Source: Candidatus Nomurabacteria bacterium (lineage in GTDB: Bacteria > Patescibacteriota > Minisyncoccia > Phycocordibacterales > UBA9973). From it: 28,328 nt of DNA. Position 1 is the stretch's first letter, and each line of letters begins with the position of its first letter. Where the stretch lies: contig JAQBRC010000031.1 in NCBI GenBank assembly GCA_028286705.1, positions 1 to 28,328 of the forward strand, given 5' to 3'. Positions 6,502 to 14,124 of this stretch are shown in pieces. Under the pieces are notes generated by a model. It had not been told where the DNA came from. It worked only from the letters and a program-made list of their open reading frames with translations, and did no database searches. The translations under genes and the position numbers were made by a program.

Positions 6502-8643
6502 ATGGAACGAGAATTCCCAATCGAAAAAGTACGAAACTTCGGTATCATCGCCCACATTGATGCTGGTAAGACTACCACTTCAGAGCGTGTACTATTTTAT
6601 ACAGGTATGAGTCACAAGATCGGTGAGGTTCACGAAGGTGAAACTACAACTGACTGGATGGAACAGGAACGAGAGCGCGGTATCACTATTACTGCCGCTG
6701 CCGTTACTTGTACTTGGATCCCAACATACGCACCTGGCGACAAGACTAAGCAGTTCCGCTTTAACATTATCGACACTCCAGGTCACATCGACTTCACTGT
6801 TGAAGTGAAGCGCTCACTTCGCGTGCTCGACGGTGCCGTTGTGGTATTCGACGGTGTTGCCGGCGTAGAACCTCAGTCAGAAACTAACTGGCGTTATGCT
6901 GACGAAGCCAATGTTCCTCGTATCTGTTTTGTGAACAAGCTTGATCGTACCGGTGCTTCAATTGAACACTCATACAAACCTATTCAGGACCGTCTTTCAA
7001 AGAAGGCAGTTCGTGCTCAGCTTCCTATCGGACTAGAAGAAAACCACGAAGGTGTTGTTGATCTTCTAAAGATGAAGGCCTACTATTTCGAAGGCGACAT
7101 GGGCAGCAAGGTTATCGAAAAGGATATTCCTGAAAACATGATGGCTGACGCCACCAAGTATCGTGCAGAATTGCTAGAACGCATCGTTGAAAACGATGAG
7201 GCAATCATGAACGACTACCTTGAAGGCAAGGAACCAACGCTAGAAGTATTGAAGAAGCTATTGCGTAAGGCAGTTATTGCTAACGAAATCTTTCCCGTAT
7301 ACGCAGGTTCTGCATTGAAGAACAAGGGAGTACAGTTGGTACTCGACGCTGTTGTTGACTACCTTCCTGCCCCTACTGACATTAAGCCTGTATCAGGCCT
7401 AGACCTTAACACTGACGAGCCAGTACTTCGTGCTGCTGATGACAAGGAACCGTTTAGTGCATTGGCCTTTAAGTCTATGTCTGACCCATTCGTTGGACAG
7501 CTTGTGTTCTTCCGCGTGTACTCAGGTACCATTGAAGCAGGTTCATATATCTACAACCCTCGTACTGGAAACAAAGAACGTCTAAGCCGTATCGTGCGTA
7601 TGCAGGCCGACCAGCGTGAGGAAGTGAAGAAGGTATTCGCTGGAGACATTGCAGCTGCTGTAGGTCTTAAGGATACAAAGACTTCTGACACCCTTACTGA
7701 CGAAACTCACCCTATTACCCTTGACCGTATCACGTTCCCAGAACCAGTGATTAACTTGCGTATCGAGCCTAAGACTAAGGCCGACCAGGAAAAGATGGGT
7801 CTTGCTCTTAGTCGTCTTTCAGACGAAGACCCAACATTCCGTGTTTCAACTGATCCTGAAACAGAGGAAACAATTATTGCGGGTATGGGAGAACTGCACC
7901 TTGAAATTATCGTTGACCGTATGAAGCGTGAGTTCAATGTTGAAGCAAACGTAGGCAAGCCGCAGGTTGCGTACCGCGAAACCATTACTGGGGAAGCACA
8001 GGCTGAAGGGAAGTACATCAAGCAGTCTGGTGGTAAGGGTAACTATGGTCACGTGAAGATTAAGATCAAGCCGCTTGATCAGTCAGTTGACGTAAAGGAT
8101 CTACCAAAGAACGTAAAGCGTATCGGAACATTCGAATTCATCAACACTATCAAGGGTGGAGCAATTCCTGCAGAATACATCCCACCAGTTGAAAAAGGTC
8201 TGAAGGAAGGACTAGACCGCGGTATCGTTGCAGGTTTCAAGATGGAAAACGTTTCTGTTGAACTGTACGACGGTTCATACCACGAAGTTGACTCAAACGA
8301 AATGGCCTTCAAGATCGCCGCTTCAATGGCTATCCAGGAAGCAGCTCGCGCTGCAAAGCCTGTTATCCTTGAACCGATGATGGCTGTTGAAGTTGTTACC
8401 CCTGACAAATTCATGGGTGACGTAACTGGATCATTGTCATCTCGCCGTGGCCTTATCGAAGGTATGGAGACTCGTGGTCTTAACCAGGCGGTGAAGGCAA
8501 TCGTACCTCTCTCTGAAATGTTCGGATACATGACCAACCTTCGCTCAATGACTGAGGGACGCGCAAGCTTCGTGATGGAGTTCGCTCGATACGATATTGT
8601 TCCAGCAAACGTTGCTGCGACGATCGCGGAATCTCGAAAATAA
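6502..8643 (+). CDS. fusA: Elongation factor G
   Basis: EF-G is the GTPase that drives tRNA-mRNA translocation and, with ribosome recycling factor, subunit recycling. The 713-residue product has the G1 motif AHIDAGKT (17-24), RGIT switch I, DTPGH (91-95) and NKLD (145-148). Domains II-V follow, including GGKGNYGHV in domain IV and SLSSRRGLIEGME near the C-terminus. It is monocistronic here, with its own promoter and terminator, unlike the classic rpsL-rpsG-fusA-tuf operon. Confidence 0.98.
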   Translation: MEREFPIEKVRNFGIIAHIDAGKTTTSERVLFYTGMSHKIGEVHEGETTTDWMEQERERGITITAAAVTCTWIPTYAPGDKTKQFRFNIIDTPGHIDFTVEVKRSLRVLDGAVVVFDGVAGVEPQSETNWRYADEANVPRICFVNKLDRTGASIEHSYKPIQDRLSKKAVRAQLPIGLEENHEGVVDLLKMKAYYFEGDMGSKVIEKDIPENMMADATKYRAELLERIVENDEAIMNDYLEGKEPTLEVLKKLLRKAVIANEIFPVYAGSALKNKGVQLVLDAVVDYLPAPTDIKPVSGLDLNTDEPVLRAADDKEPFSALAFKSMSDPFVGQLVFFRVYSGTIEAGSYIYNPRTGNKERLSRIVRMQADQREEVKKVFAGDIAAAVGLKDTKTSDTLTDETHPITLDRITFPEPVINLRIEPKTKADQEKMGLALSRLSDEDPTFRVSTDPETEETIIAGMGELHLEIIVDRMKREFNVEANVGKPQVAYRETITGEAQAEGKYIKQSGGKGNYGHVKIKIKPLDQSVDVKDLPKNVKRIGTFEFINTIKGGAIPAEYIPPVEKGLKEGLDRGIVAGFKMENVSVELYDGSYHEVDSNEMAFKIAASMAIQEAARAAKPVILEPMMAVEVVTPDKFMGDVTGSLSSRRGLIEGMETRGLNQAVKAIVPLSEMFGYMTNLRSMTEGRASFVMEFARYDIVPANVAATIAESRK

Positions 8644-8654
8644 TTAAGCATGAA

Positions 8655-8686
8655 AAAAGCCCCACACTTTGTGTGGGGCTTTTGCT
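8655..8686 (+). terminator. fusA terminator
   Basis: A perfect 13-bp stem (8655-8667 with 8671-8683) with a TTT loop. The A-run on its left also allows use by the convergent minus-strand context. Confidence 0.9.
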
Positions 8687-8694
8687 TTGTTATT

Positions 8695-9126
8695 TTACTC
8701 GAATGAAAACCATTCAGCGCGTATGCCTAACGCAACAGCAGTTTCGGCATCTTCTTTTGAAAAGGCTTTGTAAGTAACGAGCTCTTCAATTAACTCCTGT
8801 TTAGAAGAAATAAGCAGGGTTCCAATTTCCATGAAGGGACCATCTTTTTTGGTTAAACCATATCCTTTCAAGGTATTTTGTATTTCCTTGAGTTTCTTTG
8901 TATCCTTATCCCTGTCTTTCTTTTTGCTGTAATGATTAATAATTTCAGCAATTTCTGGTTCTTTAAGGCTAAGAATCATTTCAATGGTAGTGTTTACATC
9001 CATCATTTTATTTTCCCAAAATGATACGCGTACCGCATACGCCAATGTTTCTGATGTTGGTCTAGATCGCAGATATTCCATAAGAGGGACTGAGTTTTTC
9101 TCACAGTCCTTAGTTGTTTTTGCCAT
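8695..9126 (-). CDS. Hypothetical protein, 143 residues
   Basis: I do not recognise this family. The protein is soluble, mostly helical and charged, with a Lys/Asp-rich middle (SKKKDRDKDTKKLKE) and an acidic, Trp-containing end (AEWFSFE). I place the start at ATG 9126 (MAKTTKDCEK); a TTG two codons upstream is the alternative. A good promoter lies upstream. It sits between fusA and tuf on the opposite strand, an unusual insertion point. Its codon use and AT content look more like accessory genes than the neighbouring translation-factor genes. Confidence 0.72.
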   Translation of the reverse strand: MAKTTKDCEKNSVPLMEYLRSRPTSETLAYAVRVSFWENKMMDVNTTIEMILSLKEPEIAEIINHYSKKKDRDKDTKKLKEIQNTLKGYGLTKKDGPFMEIGTLLISSKQELIEELVTYKAFSKEDAETAVALGIRAEWFSFE

Positions 9127-9150
9127 ATTCAATAATTTATGTTTTTCTTG

Positions 9151-9178
9151 ATATTACAATTTAAGTAAGAATTGTCAA
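9151..9178 (-). promoter_or_regulatory. Promoter of the unknown gene between fusA and tuf
   Basis: On the minus strand TTGACA (9173-9178), a 16-nt spacer and TAATAT (9151-9156) precede the ATG at 9126 by about 24 nt. Confidence 0.65.
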
Positions 9179-9218
9179 TATATAGTGTACTGTCGAGATG
9201 TCAGAGAGGGAAGAATGG

Positions 9219-9248
9219 TTGACAAATGAAGCTAAAAGGAGCTATGAT
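9219..9248 (+). promoter_or_regulatory. Promoter of tuf-rpsJ
   Basis: TTGACA (9219-9224), an 18-nt spacer and TATGAT (9243-9248) predict a start near 9255 and a 60-nt leader. The leader has a small hairpin (CGCA-ATTT-TGCG, extended by CAA/TTG) followed by five T, a weak attenuator-like shape. The promoter lies inside the in-frame extension upstream of tuf, which argues against any start before 9315. Confidence 0.7.
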
Positions 9249-9314
9249 AAGTCACAATCGCAATTTTGCGTTGTTTTTGTTTGTAAATTATTATCTAAAT
9301 TAAACTATATTATT

Positions 9315-10508
9315 ATGGCTACTGCTGAATTTGATCGCTCAAAGCCACACGTAAACGTAGGTACCATTGGTCACGTTGACCATGGAAAGACTACTCTTAC
9401 TGCGGCTATCCTCCATGTCCTCCAGATGTCTGGACAGACAGTTAAAATTAAAGGTGTTGGTGAAATCGACTCTGCACCTGAAGAAAAGGCGCGTGGTATT
9501 ACTATCAACATTTCCCACAACGAGTACTCTACAGCTGCTCGTCACTACGCTCACATTGATGCTCCAGGTCACGCCGACTACATCAAGAACATGATTACTG
9601 GTGCCGCTCAGATGGACGGTGCAGTACTCGTTGTTGCAGCTACTGATGGTGCTATGCCTCAGACTCGTGAACACATCCTTCTTGCAAAGCAGGTTGGTGT
9701 GCCAAAAATCATTGTATTTTTGAACAAGTGTGACATGGTGGACGATCAGGACATGATCGAACTCGTTGAAGAAGAAATTCGTGAAATCCTTGGAAAGCAG
9801 GGCTTTGACACTCAGTGTCCTGTAATCCGTGGTTCAGCCCTAAAGGGTCTTGAAGCTACTACTATCGAAGATCCATGGGCTCAGAAGATTCTTGAGCTTA
9901 CAAACGCTCTTGATACTTACTTCCCACTTCCAGAGCGTGATATCGACAAGCCTTTCCTTATGCCTATCGAAGACATCTTCTCTATTGAAGGTCGCGGTAC
10001 AGTGGTAACTGGCCGTATCGAACGCGGTATCGTTAAGGTTGGTGAAAGTATTGAAATTGTTGGTATCAAGGATACAGCAACAACTACTGTTACTGGTATT
10101 GAAATGTTCAACAAGAACCTTCAGGAAGGTCAGGCTGGCGACAACGCAGGTATCTTGCTTCGCGGTGTTAAGAAAGAAGACCTTACTCGTGGACAGGTTC
10201 TAGCAAAGGCAGGTTCAGTTAAGCCTCACACAGAATTCGAAGGTGAAATCTACGTATTGAAGAAAGAAGAAGGCGGACGTCACACTCCTTTCATCAACGG
10301 ATACAAGCCTCAGTTCTACATCCGTACAACTGACGTTACTGGTGAAGTGTCACTTCCTGCAGGAACAGAAATGGTTATGCCAGGCGACACAGTGAAAATC
10401 ACTGTTAAGCTCGTAGTACCTGTAGCTGTTGAAGACCAAATGCGCTTCGCTATCCGTGAAGGAGGACGAACTGTCGGCGCAGGTGTTGTTACAAAAGTTA
10501 TTGCGTAA
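9315..10508 (+). CDS. tuf: Elongation factor Tu
   Basis: EF-Tu delivers aminoacyl-tRNA to the ribosome as a GTP complex. The 397-residue product has GHVDHGKT (19-26), RGITIN (60-65), DAPGH (82-86, catalytic H86; the common form is DCPGH) and NKCD (137-140). The domain II/III signatures RGTVVTGRIERG and RFAIREGGRTVGAG are present. The frame is open from 9198, but the family start and the promoter place the start at 9315. It is followed by rpsJ after 41 nt without a terminator. Confidence 0.98.
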   Translation: MATAEFDRSKPHVNVGTIGHVDHGKTTLTAAILHVLQMSGQTVKIKGVGEIDSAPEEKARGITINISHNEYSTAARHYAHIDAPGHADYIKNMITGAAQMDGAVLVVAATDGAMPQTREHILLAKQVGVPKIIVFLNKCDMVDDQDMIELVEEEIREILGKQGFDTQCPVIRGSALKGLEATTIEDPWAQKILELTNALDTYFPLPERDIDKPFLMPIEDIFSIEGRGTVVTGRIERGIVKVGESIEIVGIKDTATTTVTGIEMFNKNLQEGQAGDNAGILLRGVKKEDLTRGQVLAKAGSVKPHTEFEGEIYVLKKEEGGRHTPFINGYKPQFYIRTTDVTGEVSLPAGTEMVMPGDTVKITVKLVVPVAVEDQMRFAIREGGRTVGAGVVTKVIA

Positions 10509-10549
10509 TCACTAGAGATATTTAGACAAGGTTCTTTAGACAAAAAGAT

Positions 10550-10909
10550 ATGGCAACAACAACAAAAACAACTAAGAAAGCAACAGCAAAGAAGGACGAA
10601 GTCCAGTCAATGCTCCGCATTCGCGTACGCGCATACGAGAACAAGATTCTCGACGCGTCCGTAAAGCAGATCATTGATACCGCTACTCGTTACGACGCAG
10701 TGGTACGTGGACCAATCCCTCTTCCAACTGAGATCAAAAAGTACACCGTGAACCGTTCACCGTTCATCTACAAGAACTCTCGTGAACAGTTTGAAATGCG
10801 CGTGCACAAGAGACTCATTGATATCGAGAACCCTTCTCCGAAGGTTATCGAATCTCTCACAAATCTCTCAATGCCCTCTGGTGTTGATATCGATGTGAAG
10901 ATGATGTAA
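10550..10909 (+). CDS. rpsJ: 30S ribosomal protein uS10
   Basis: uS10 belongs to the small-subunit head and, as NusE, takes part in antitermination. The core starts at about residue 20 (LRIRVRAYENKILD) and contains RGPIPLPTEIKKYTVNRSPF and FEMRVHKRLIDI. A 17-residue Thr/Lys/Ala-rich N-terminal extension is unusual. The gene shares the tuf transcript and is cut off from rplC by 1.5 kb of unrelated genes. Confidence 0.97.
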   Translation: MATTTKTTKKATAKKDEVQSMLRIRVRAYENKILDASVKQIIDTATRYDAVVRGPIPLPTEIKKYTVNRSPFIYKNSREQFEMRVHKRLIDIENPSPKVIESLTNLSMPSGVDIDVKMM

Positions 10910-10922
10910 CAGTCAATCGCAG

Positions 10923-10948
10923 AAAGAACCCCGAAAGGGGTTCTTTTT
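10923..10948 (+). terminator. tuf-rpsJ terminator
   Basis: A 10-bp perfect stem with a GAAA tetraloop (10923-10932 with 10937-10946) is followed by a T-run. Confidence 0.9.
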
Positions 10949-10992
10949 GGTTTCTTTATCTGGAATTTATCGACCTTTGGTATGGTATAGGA

Positions 10993-11514
10993 ATGTATGT
11001 TTCGCAAAACAATTATGCCTTTATAGATAGTCAGAATCTTAACCTGAATGTTAGGGTTTCAGGATGGATATTAGACTTTGCAAAATTCAGGAAGTATTTA
11101 AGAGAAAAGTATCAAATAAACAAAGCTTTTTTGTTTATCGGCTATGTTGAAGAGAATAAGGGGCTGTATGATTTTCTGGAAAAAGCAGGCTATGTTTTAG
11201 TATTTAAGCCTGCCATTAAATCTAAAGACGGTTATACAAAGGGAAATTGTGATGCGGAATTGGTACTACAGACAATGATTGAAATTAATAATTTTGATAA
11301 AGCAGTTATTGTTTCTGGAGACGGAGATTTTTATTGCCTGGTTCAGTACCTCATTGGCCTTCAAAAGCTCGTCACCGTATTGATTCCTAATAAGCATAAA
11401 TATTCAGCATTGTTACGATTAAGAGAAATTCGACACTACTTGCGATTCATGAATGATCTGCAGCAAAAACTGGAATATCAAAAGAAAAGGCCCCATAAGG
11501 ACGGAACCTTATAG
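10993..11514 (+). CDS. NYN-domain (PIN-like) putative ribonuclease, copy 1
   Basis: NYN domains are PIN-like metal-dependent nucleases acting mostly on RNA. The 173-residue protein has the acidic set of the fold: FIDSQNL (D12, N15), KGNCDAELVL (D87) and VSGDGDF (D110, D112). A basic C-terminal tail (QKKRPHKDG) follows. It is clearly paralogous to the gene at 27705-28178: both share FIG, LVFK, KGNCDAELVL and SGDGDF in register. A TGGTATAGG element (10984-10991 region) ends 1-2 nt before the ATG, and TATGGT lies 6 nt further upstream. The stop lies inside a hairpin. Its targets are unknown; LabA/DUF88-like proteins are the nearest family. Confidence 0.85.
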   Translation: MYVSQNNYAFIDSQNLNLNVRVSGWILDFAKFRKYLREKYQINKAFLFIGYVEENKGLYDFLEKAGYVLVFKPAIKSKDGYTKGNCDAELVLQTMIEINNFDKAVIVSGDGDFYCLVQYLIGLQKLVTVLIPNKHKYSALLRLREIRHYLRFMNDLQQKLEYQKKRPHKDGTL

Positions 11515-11538
11515 GGCGATCTTTTCCATTGGGGATAC
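11486..11538 (-). ncRNA. Candidate minus-strand small RNA overlapping the NYN gene 3' end
   Basis: A promoter at 11545-11572 would start an RNA near 11538. The RNA runs left into an imperfect hairpin (11490-11500 with 11507-11517, one mismatch), followed on the minus strand by TTTTCTTTT. The hairpin covers the NYN stop codon, so the RNA would be antisense to the NYN mRNA 3' end. The same hairpin may also terminate the NYN transcript. No peptide of note is encoded. Confidence 0.4.
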
Positions 11539-11544
11539 TCAATT

Positions 11545-11572
11545 AGTATACCAGTGGCAACTAAAGAGTCAA
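11545..11572 (-). promoter_or_regulatory. Minus-strand promoter facing the NYN gene
   Basis: TTGACT (11567-11572), a 16-nt spacer and TATACT (11545-11550) preceded by TGG form a strong extended -10 promoter with no gene in front of it. Confidence 0.6.
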
Positions 11573-11597
11573 ATCGAAGTTAGTATATAAGAAAAGT

Positions 11598-11673
11598 AAA
11601 AAACGGATTTCTCCGCCTTTACTCATAAAACTTTTCCCTTTCGGGATCGTGGGTATTCCCAAAAATTGTTTAC
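11598..11673 (-). ncRNA. Candidate minus-strand small RNA downstream of an unknown gene
   Basis: The promoter at 11680-11708 predicts a start near 11673. The RNA contains a TCCC-GAAA-GGGA hairpin and ends in a CGGA-GAAA-TCCG hairpin followed by six T (minus strand). A 21-codon frame starting MSKGGEIR begins inside but runs past the terminator, so I do not call it. I recognise no RNA family. Confidence 0.35.
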
Positions 11674-11679
11674 TTGTTT

Positions 11680-11708
11680 AGTTTATTGCAAACACGGGGT
11701 ACTGTCAA
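11680..11708 (-). promoter_or_regulatory. Minus-strand promoter upstream of the candidate small RNA
   Basis: A perfect TTGACA (11703-11708), a 17-nt spacer and TAAACT (11680-11685). It lies just downstream of the terminator of the unknown gene at 11729-12307. Confidence 0.5.
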
Positions 11709-11719
11709 TTTTTGAGTAT

Positions 11720-11746
11720 AAAAAAGAGCTATGAATCATAGCTCTT
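11720..11746 (-). terminator. Terminator that includes the stop codon of the unknown gene
   Basis: A perfect 10-bp stem (11724-11733 with 11737-11746) with a 3-nt loop runs into T-residues on the minus strand. The TAG stop (11729-11731) is within the stem, so the last codons of the gene form its own terminator. Confidence 0.85.
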
Positions 11747-12307
11747 AATAGAATCAATAAATTTCAAGGTTTTTTCACGAGAATCAAAGACATTGTTCTT
11801 GATATATCCGCTGATGTTTACTACCTGTTCCTTCATTATATCTTCAAGGGATACAACTAAGGCTGTCGGCAATCTTACGCCGTAATAGTTTTTAGCCAGG
11901 TTAGGAAATCGTTCAACGTATAGATACTCAAACTGAGGATCGTATAGGTTGCCAGTTTCTTTTGAAACAAGAAAGCTGTGGCAGAAGGTGCCAACATATT
12001 CTCCTGTCTTCTGGTTGTGCTCATTGGCAAAGCCAAAATATTGCTCAACTTCCGGGTACCAAGAAGCAAACTTGCTGCAGGTCTGGTGGCAGGCTTGCCC
12101 TAGTTCCAAAATGCTCAAACCTATCATTGCCCTATAGTCTGGCTCAATCTCTTTAGTTGAAGAAAGAGGGAGATCAAAGGAACAGCCCAATATTTTCATA
12201 AAAAGCCTGTAATTTTGATCAAAAGTGTCATCTGGCAGTTCTCTGTGAAAGAAGCTTGAAATGGTTTCGCCTAATGGTAGGGGAAAGTTCTTAAAGGTGT
12301 CGTTCAT
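11729..12307 (-). CDS. Unknown protein with possible Cys-His-Asp triad, 192 residues
   Basis: I do not recognise the family. The start is placed at ATG 12307 because the -35 element lies inside the longer open frame and the predicted transcript starts near 12326. Possible catalytic residues in papain/transglutaminase-like order are C73 or C77 (GQACHQTC), H110 (TFCHSFLV) and D123 (GNLYDPQFE), with 13 residues between His and Asp. The proposal rests on this pattern alone. The gene is divergent from rplC and shares its promoter region. No signal peptide or membrane helix is seen. Confidence 0.7.
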   Translation of the reverse strand: MNDTFKNFPLPLGETISSFFHRELPDDTFDQNYRLFMKILGCSFDLPLSSTKEIEPDYRAMIGLSILELGQACHQTCSKFASWYPEVEQYFGFANEHNQKTGEYVGTFCHSFLVSKETGNLYDPQFEYLYVERFPNLAKNYYGVRLPTALVVSLEDIMKEQVVNISGYIKNNVFDSREKTLKFIDSIKSYDS

Positions 12308-12332
12308 AATAAAAAGGGCTTTATTTTGGTGC

Positions 12333-12361
12333 ACAGTACCCGAATGTTGCACAAAATGCAA
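12333..12361 (-). promoter_or_regulatory. Promoter of the unknown gene, divergent to rplC
   Basis: On the minus strand TTGCAT (12356-12361), a 17-nt spacer and TACTGT (12333-12338). Its -35 is interleaved with the plus-strand promoter. Confidence 0.6.
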
Positions 12362-12374
12362 TCTCATGTATAAT
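12347..12374 (+). promoter_or_regulatory. Promoter of the rplC-rplD-rplW-rplB operon
   Basis: TTGCAC (12347-12352), a 16-nt spacer and a perfect TATAAT (12369-12374). The two divergent -35 boxes form the inverted repeat TTGCA-CAAAA-TGCAA. The rplC leader is about 65 nt and contains TGGAC/GTCCA and GGC/GCC pairing that might fold. Confidence 0.7.
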
Positions 12375-12446
12375 CGGTGGACTTGTTAATTAAGTGGTCC
12401 AATGTCGGTTCGGCGAAAGCTAGCTGCCAAGAACACACAAAACAAT

Positions 12447-13052
12447 ATGAAATATATAGTAGGAACAAAAGTAAATATGACGCAACTCTTTGACGAGAGC
12501 GGCAAAGTGGCACCTGTCACTATCGTTAAGGCTATGCCTAACATAGTAACTGGTATCAAGACAGTAGAACGTGACGGCTACACAGCTGTTCAGGTTGGTA
12601 CTCTCGAACAGAAGGAATCTCGCGTAAACAAGGCTCAGTTGGGTCAGTTTGCTGGCAAGGGATACAAGGAAGTTCAGGAATTCCGTACAGAAGGAGCTCC
12701 AGAAGCAGCTATCGGAGACACGCTAACAGTTGAGACTTTTGAAAAAGGCGATTCAGTTACTGTATCTGGTACATCTAAGGGTAAGGGTTTCCAAGGTGTT
12801 GTTAAGCGATATAACTTTAAGGGAGGACCTCGTACTCACGGTCAGAAGCACTCAGAACGCGAACCAGGATCTATTGGTGGCGGTCTACGTACACACGTGC
12901 CTAAGGGTATGCGTATGGCGGGACGTATGGGTAGCGACACTGTAACTGTTAAGGGCCTTAAGGTCGTTGCAGTAGATGCAGAAAACAACCTGATCTATAT
13001 TAGTGGAGCAGTACCAGGTCGTCGCGGTACCGTTATTAGCATTGTCGGTTAA
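12447..13052 (+). CDS. rplC: 50S ribosomal protein uL3
   Basis: uL3 is an early-assembly protein whose loop reaches toward the peptidyl-transferase centre. I start it at ATG 12447 (MKYIVGTKVNMTQLFDESGK), the usual beginning of bacterial uL3, giving 201 residues; an in-frame ATG at 12402 would add 15 basic residues. Family motifs are SGTSKGKGFQGVVKR, EPGSIGGG and MRMAGRMGSDTVTVKGL. It is the first gene of the operon; rplD follows after the spacer GAGTTTTATAT. Confidence 0.96.
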   Translation: MKYIVGTKVNMTQLFDESGKVAPVTIVKAMPNIVTGIKTVERDGYTAVQVGTLEQKESRVNKAQLGQFAGKGYKEVQEFRTEGAPEAAIGDTLTVETFEKGDSVTVSGTSKGKGFQGVVKRYNFKGGPRTHGQKHSEREPGSIGGGLRTHVPKGMRMAGRMGSDTVTVKGLKVVAVDAENNLIYISGAVPGRRGTVISIVG

Positions 13053-13063
13053 GAGTTTTATAT

Positions 13064-13804
13064 ATGACAACAACAGCAACAAAACAAAAGACAATCGCTC
13101 GTAAGGCACCTCTAAAGAAGAAGGAAGTAGCTGCAGTTAACCTAACTGCTTCAATCTACAACCAGAAGGCTGCTAGTGCAGGCACTATTGCTCTTCCAGA
13201 AAAGGTATTCGGTCTATCATGGAACGCTGACTTGGTTCACCAGGTGGTAGTTGGAATGCAGGCTAACAAGCGTGCAGGTACAGCCCACACTAAGGATCGT
13301 AGTGAAGTGTCCGGTGGTGGTAAGAAGCCATGGAAGCAGAAAGGTACAGGACGTGCTCGTCACGGTTCAAATCGTTCTCCTATCTGGACAGGTGGAGGTG
13401 TAACTTTCGGTCCTCGTAACGACAAGGACTATTCACAGAAGATCAACAAGAAGATGCGCGTAAAGGCTCTCTTCACTGTACTCTCACAGAAATACGCTGA
13501 CAGCTCAATCCTGTTTATCGACTCAATGTCATTTGGTGGCATGAAGACTAAGGATGCTAATGCAACTCTTGCAACACTTGCTGGAATCAAGGGCTTTGAA
13601 AAGCTTGGATCAAAGAAGCCAACAACAATGCTTCTAGTACTTCCAGAACCTAACGATGTTATCGAGAAGAGCTTTGCTAACCTTTCAGGTGTTACTGTAG
13701 TAACAGTAAACGGCTTGAACCCATTGGTAGCAATGCCGTTCCACAATGTAGTGGTTGTCGACCCTGCAACAGTAGTGCCTATGCTTGAGGCTAAACTAAA
13801 ATAA
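13064..13804 (+). CDS. rplD: 50S ribosomal protein uL4
   Basis: uL4 lines the peptide exit tunnel. The 246-residue product is longer than usual because of a Thr/Lys-rich N-terminal extension (about 25 residues). Conserved are ANKRAGTAHTKDRSEVSGGGK, the KPWKQKGTGRARHGS loop that enters the tunnel, WTGGGVTFGP and the C-terminal NVVVVDPATV. In other bacteria uL4 can repress its own operon; no such site is recognisable here. Confidence 0.96.
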   Translation: MTTTATKQKTIARKAPLKKKEVAAVNLTASIYNQKAASAGTIALPEKVFGLSWNADLVHQVVVGMQANKRAGTAHTKDRSEVSGGGKKPWKQKGTGRARHGSNRSPIWTGGGVTFGPRNDKDYSQKINKKMRVKALFTVLSQKYADSSILFIDSMSFGGMKTKDANATLATLAGIKGFEKLGSKKPTTMLLVLPEPNDVIEKSFANLSGVTVVTVNGLNPLVAMPFHNVVVVDPATVVPMLEAKLK

Positions 13805-13808
13805 TTAT

Positions 13809-14114
13809 ATGGCTACAAAAAAGACAACAACTGAAGAAAAGGTAATCCCATCAGTACTAGGCCGCGCGCTTATCACTGAAAAGGCTGCAAACAATGCTCA
13901 GTACAGCATCTACTTGTTCGACGTAGCAGTAGGAGCAACTAAGTCAGAAATCGCGAAGGCGTTTAAGGCTAAGTACAACAAGGTACCTGTAAAGGTAAAC
14001 ACTGTGAACGTAATGCGTAAGAGTTTCTTCCGCCGCGGTCGCCTTGGCTTTAGTAACACCACTAAGAAAGCGTACGTATTCCTTCCAAAGGGAACTACGA
14101 TCGACATAATTTAA
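13809..14114 (+). CDS. rplW: 50S ribosomal protein uL23
   Basis: uL23 is at the tunnel exit and docks trigger factor and SRP. The 101-residue product has LITEKAANNAQYSIYLFDV, AKFKAKYNKVPVKVNTVNV in near-canonical form (EIAKAFKAKYNKVPVKVNTV) and a C-terminal KKAYVFLPKGTTI. It starts 4 nt after rplD in the spacer TAATTATATG. Confidence 0.95.
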   Translation: MATKKTTTEEKVIPSVLGRALITEKAANNAQYSIYLFDVAVGATKSEIAKAFKAKYNKVPVKVNTVNVMRKSFFRRGRLGFSNTTKKAYVFLPKGTTIDII

Positions 14115-14124
14115 GAGTTATTAT

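Noticed and set aside
6372..6560. 62-codon open frame before fusA
   Set aside because: It spans a terminator and the fusA promoter, has low-complexity sequence and overlaps fusA in another frame.
9198..9314. 39-residue N-terminal extension of EF-Tu
   Set aside because: A good promoter lies inside the extension, and bacterial EF-Tu starts at the residue equivalent to ATG 9315.
11584..11649. Minus-strand 21-codon frame starting MSKGGEIR
   Set aside because: It runs through the proposed terminator and has no other support.
12402..12446. Upstream in-frame ATG for uL3
   Set aside because: The family starts at MKYIVG; the upstream 15 residues have no counterpart, though they cannot be excluded.
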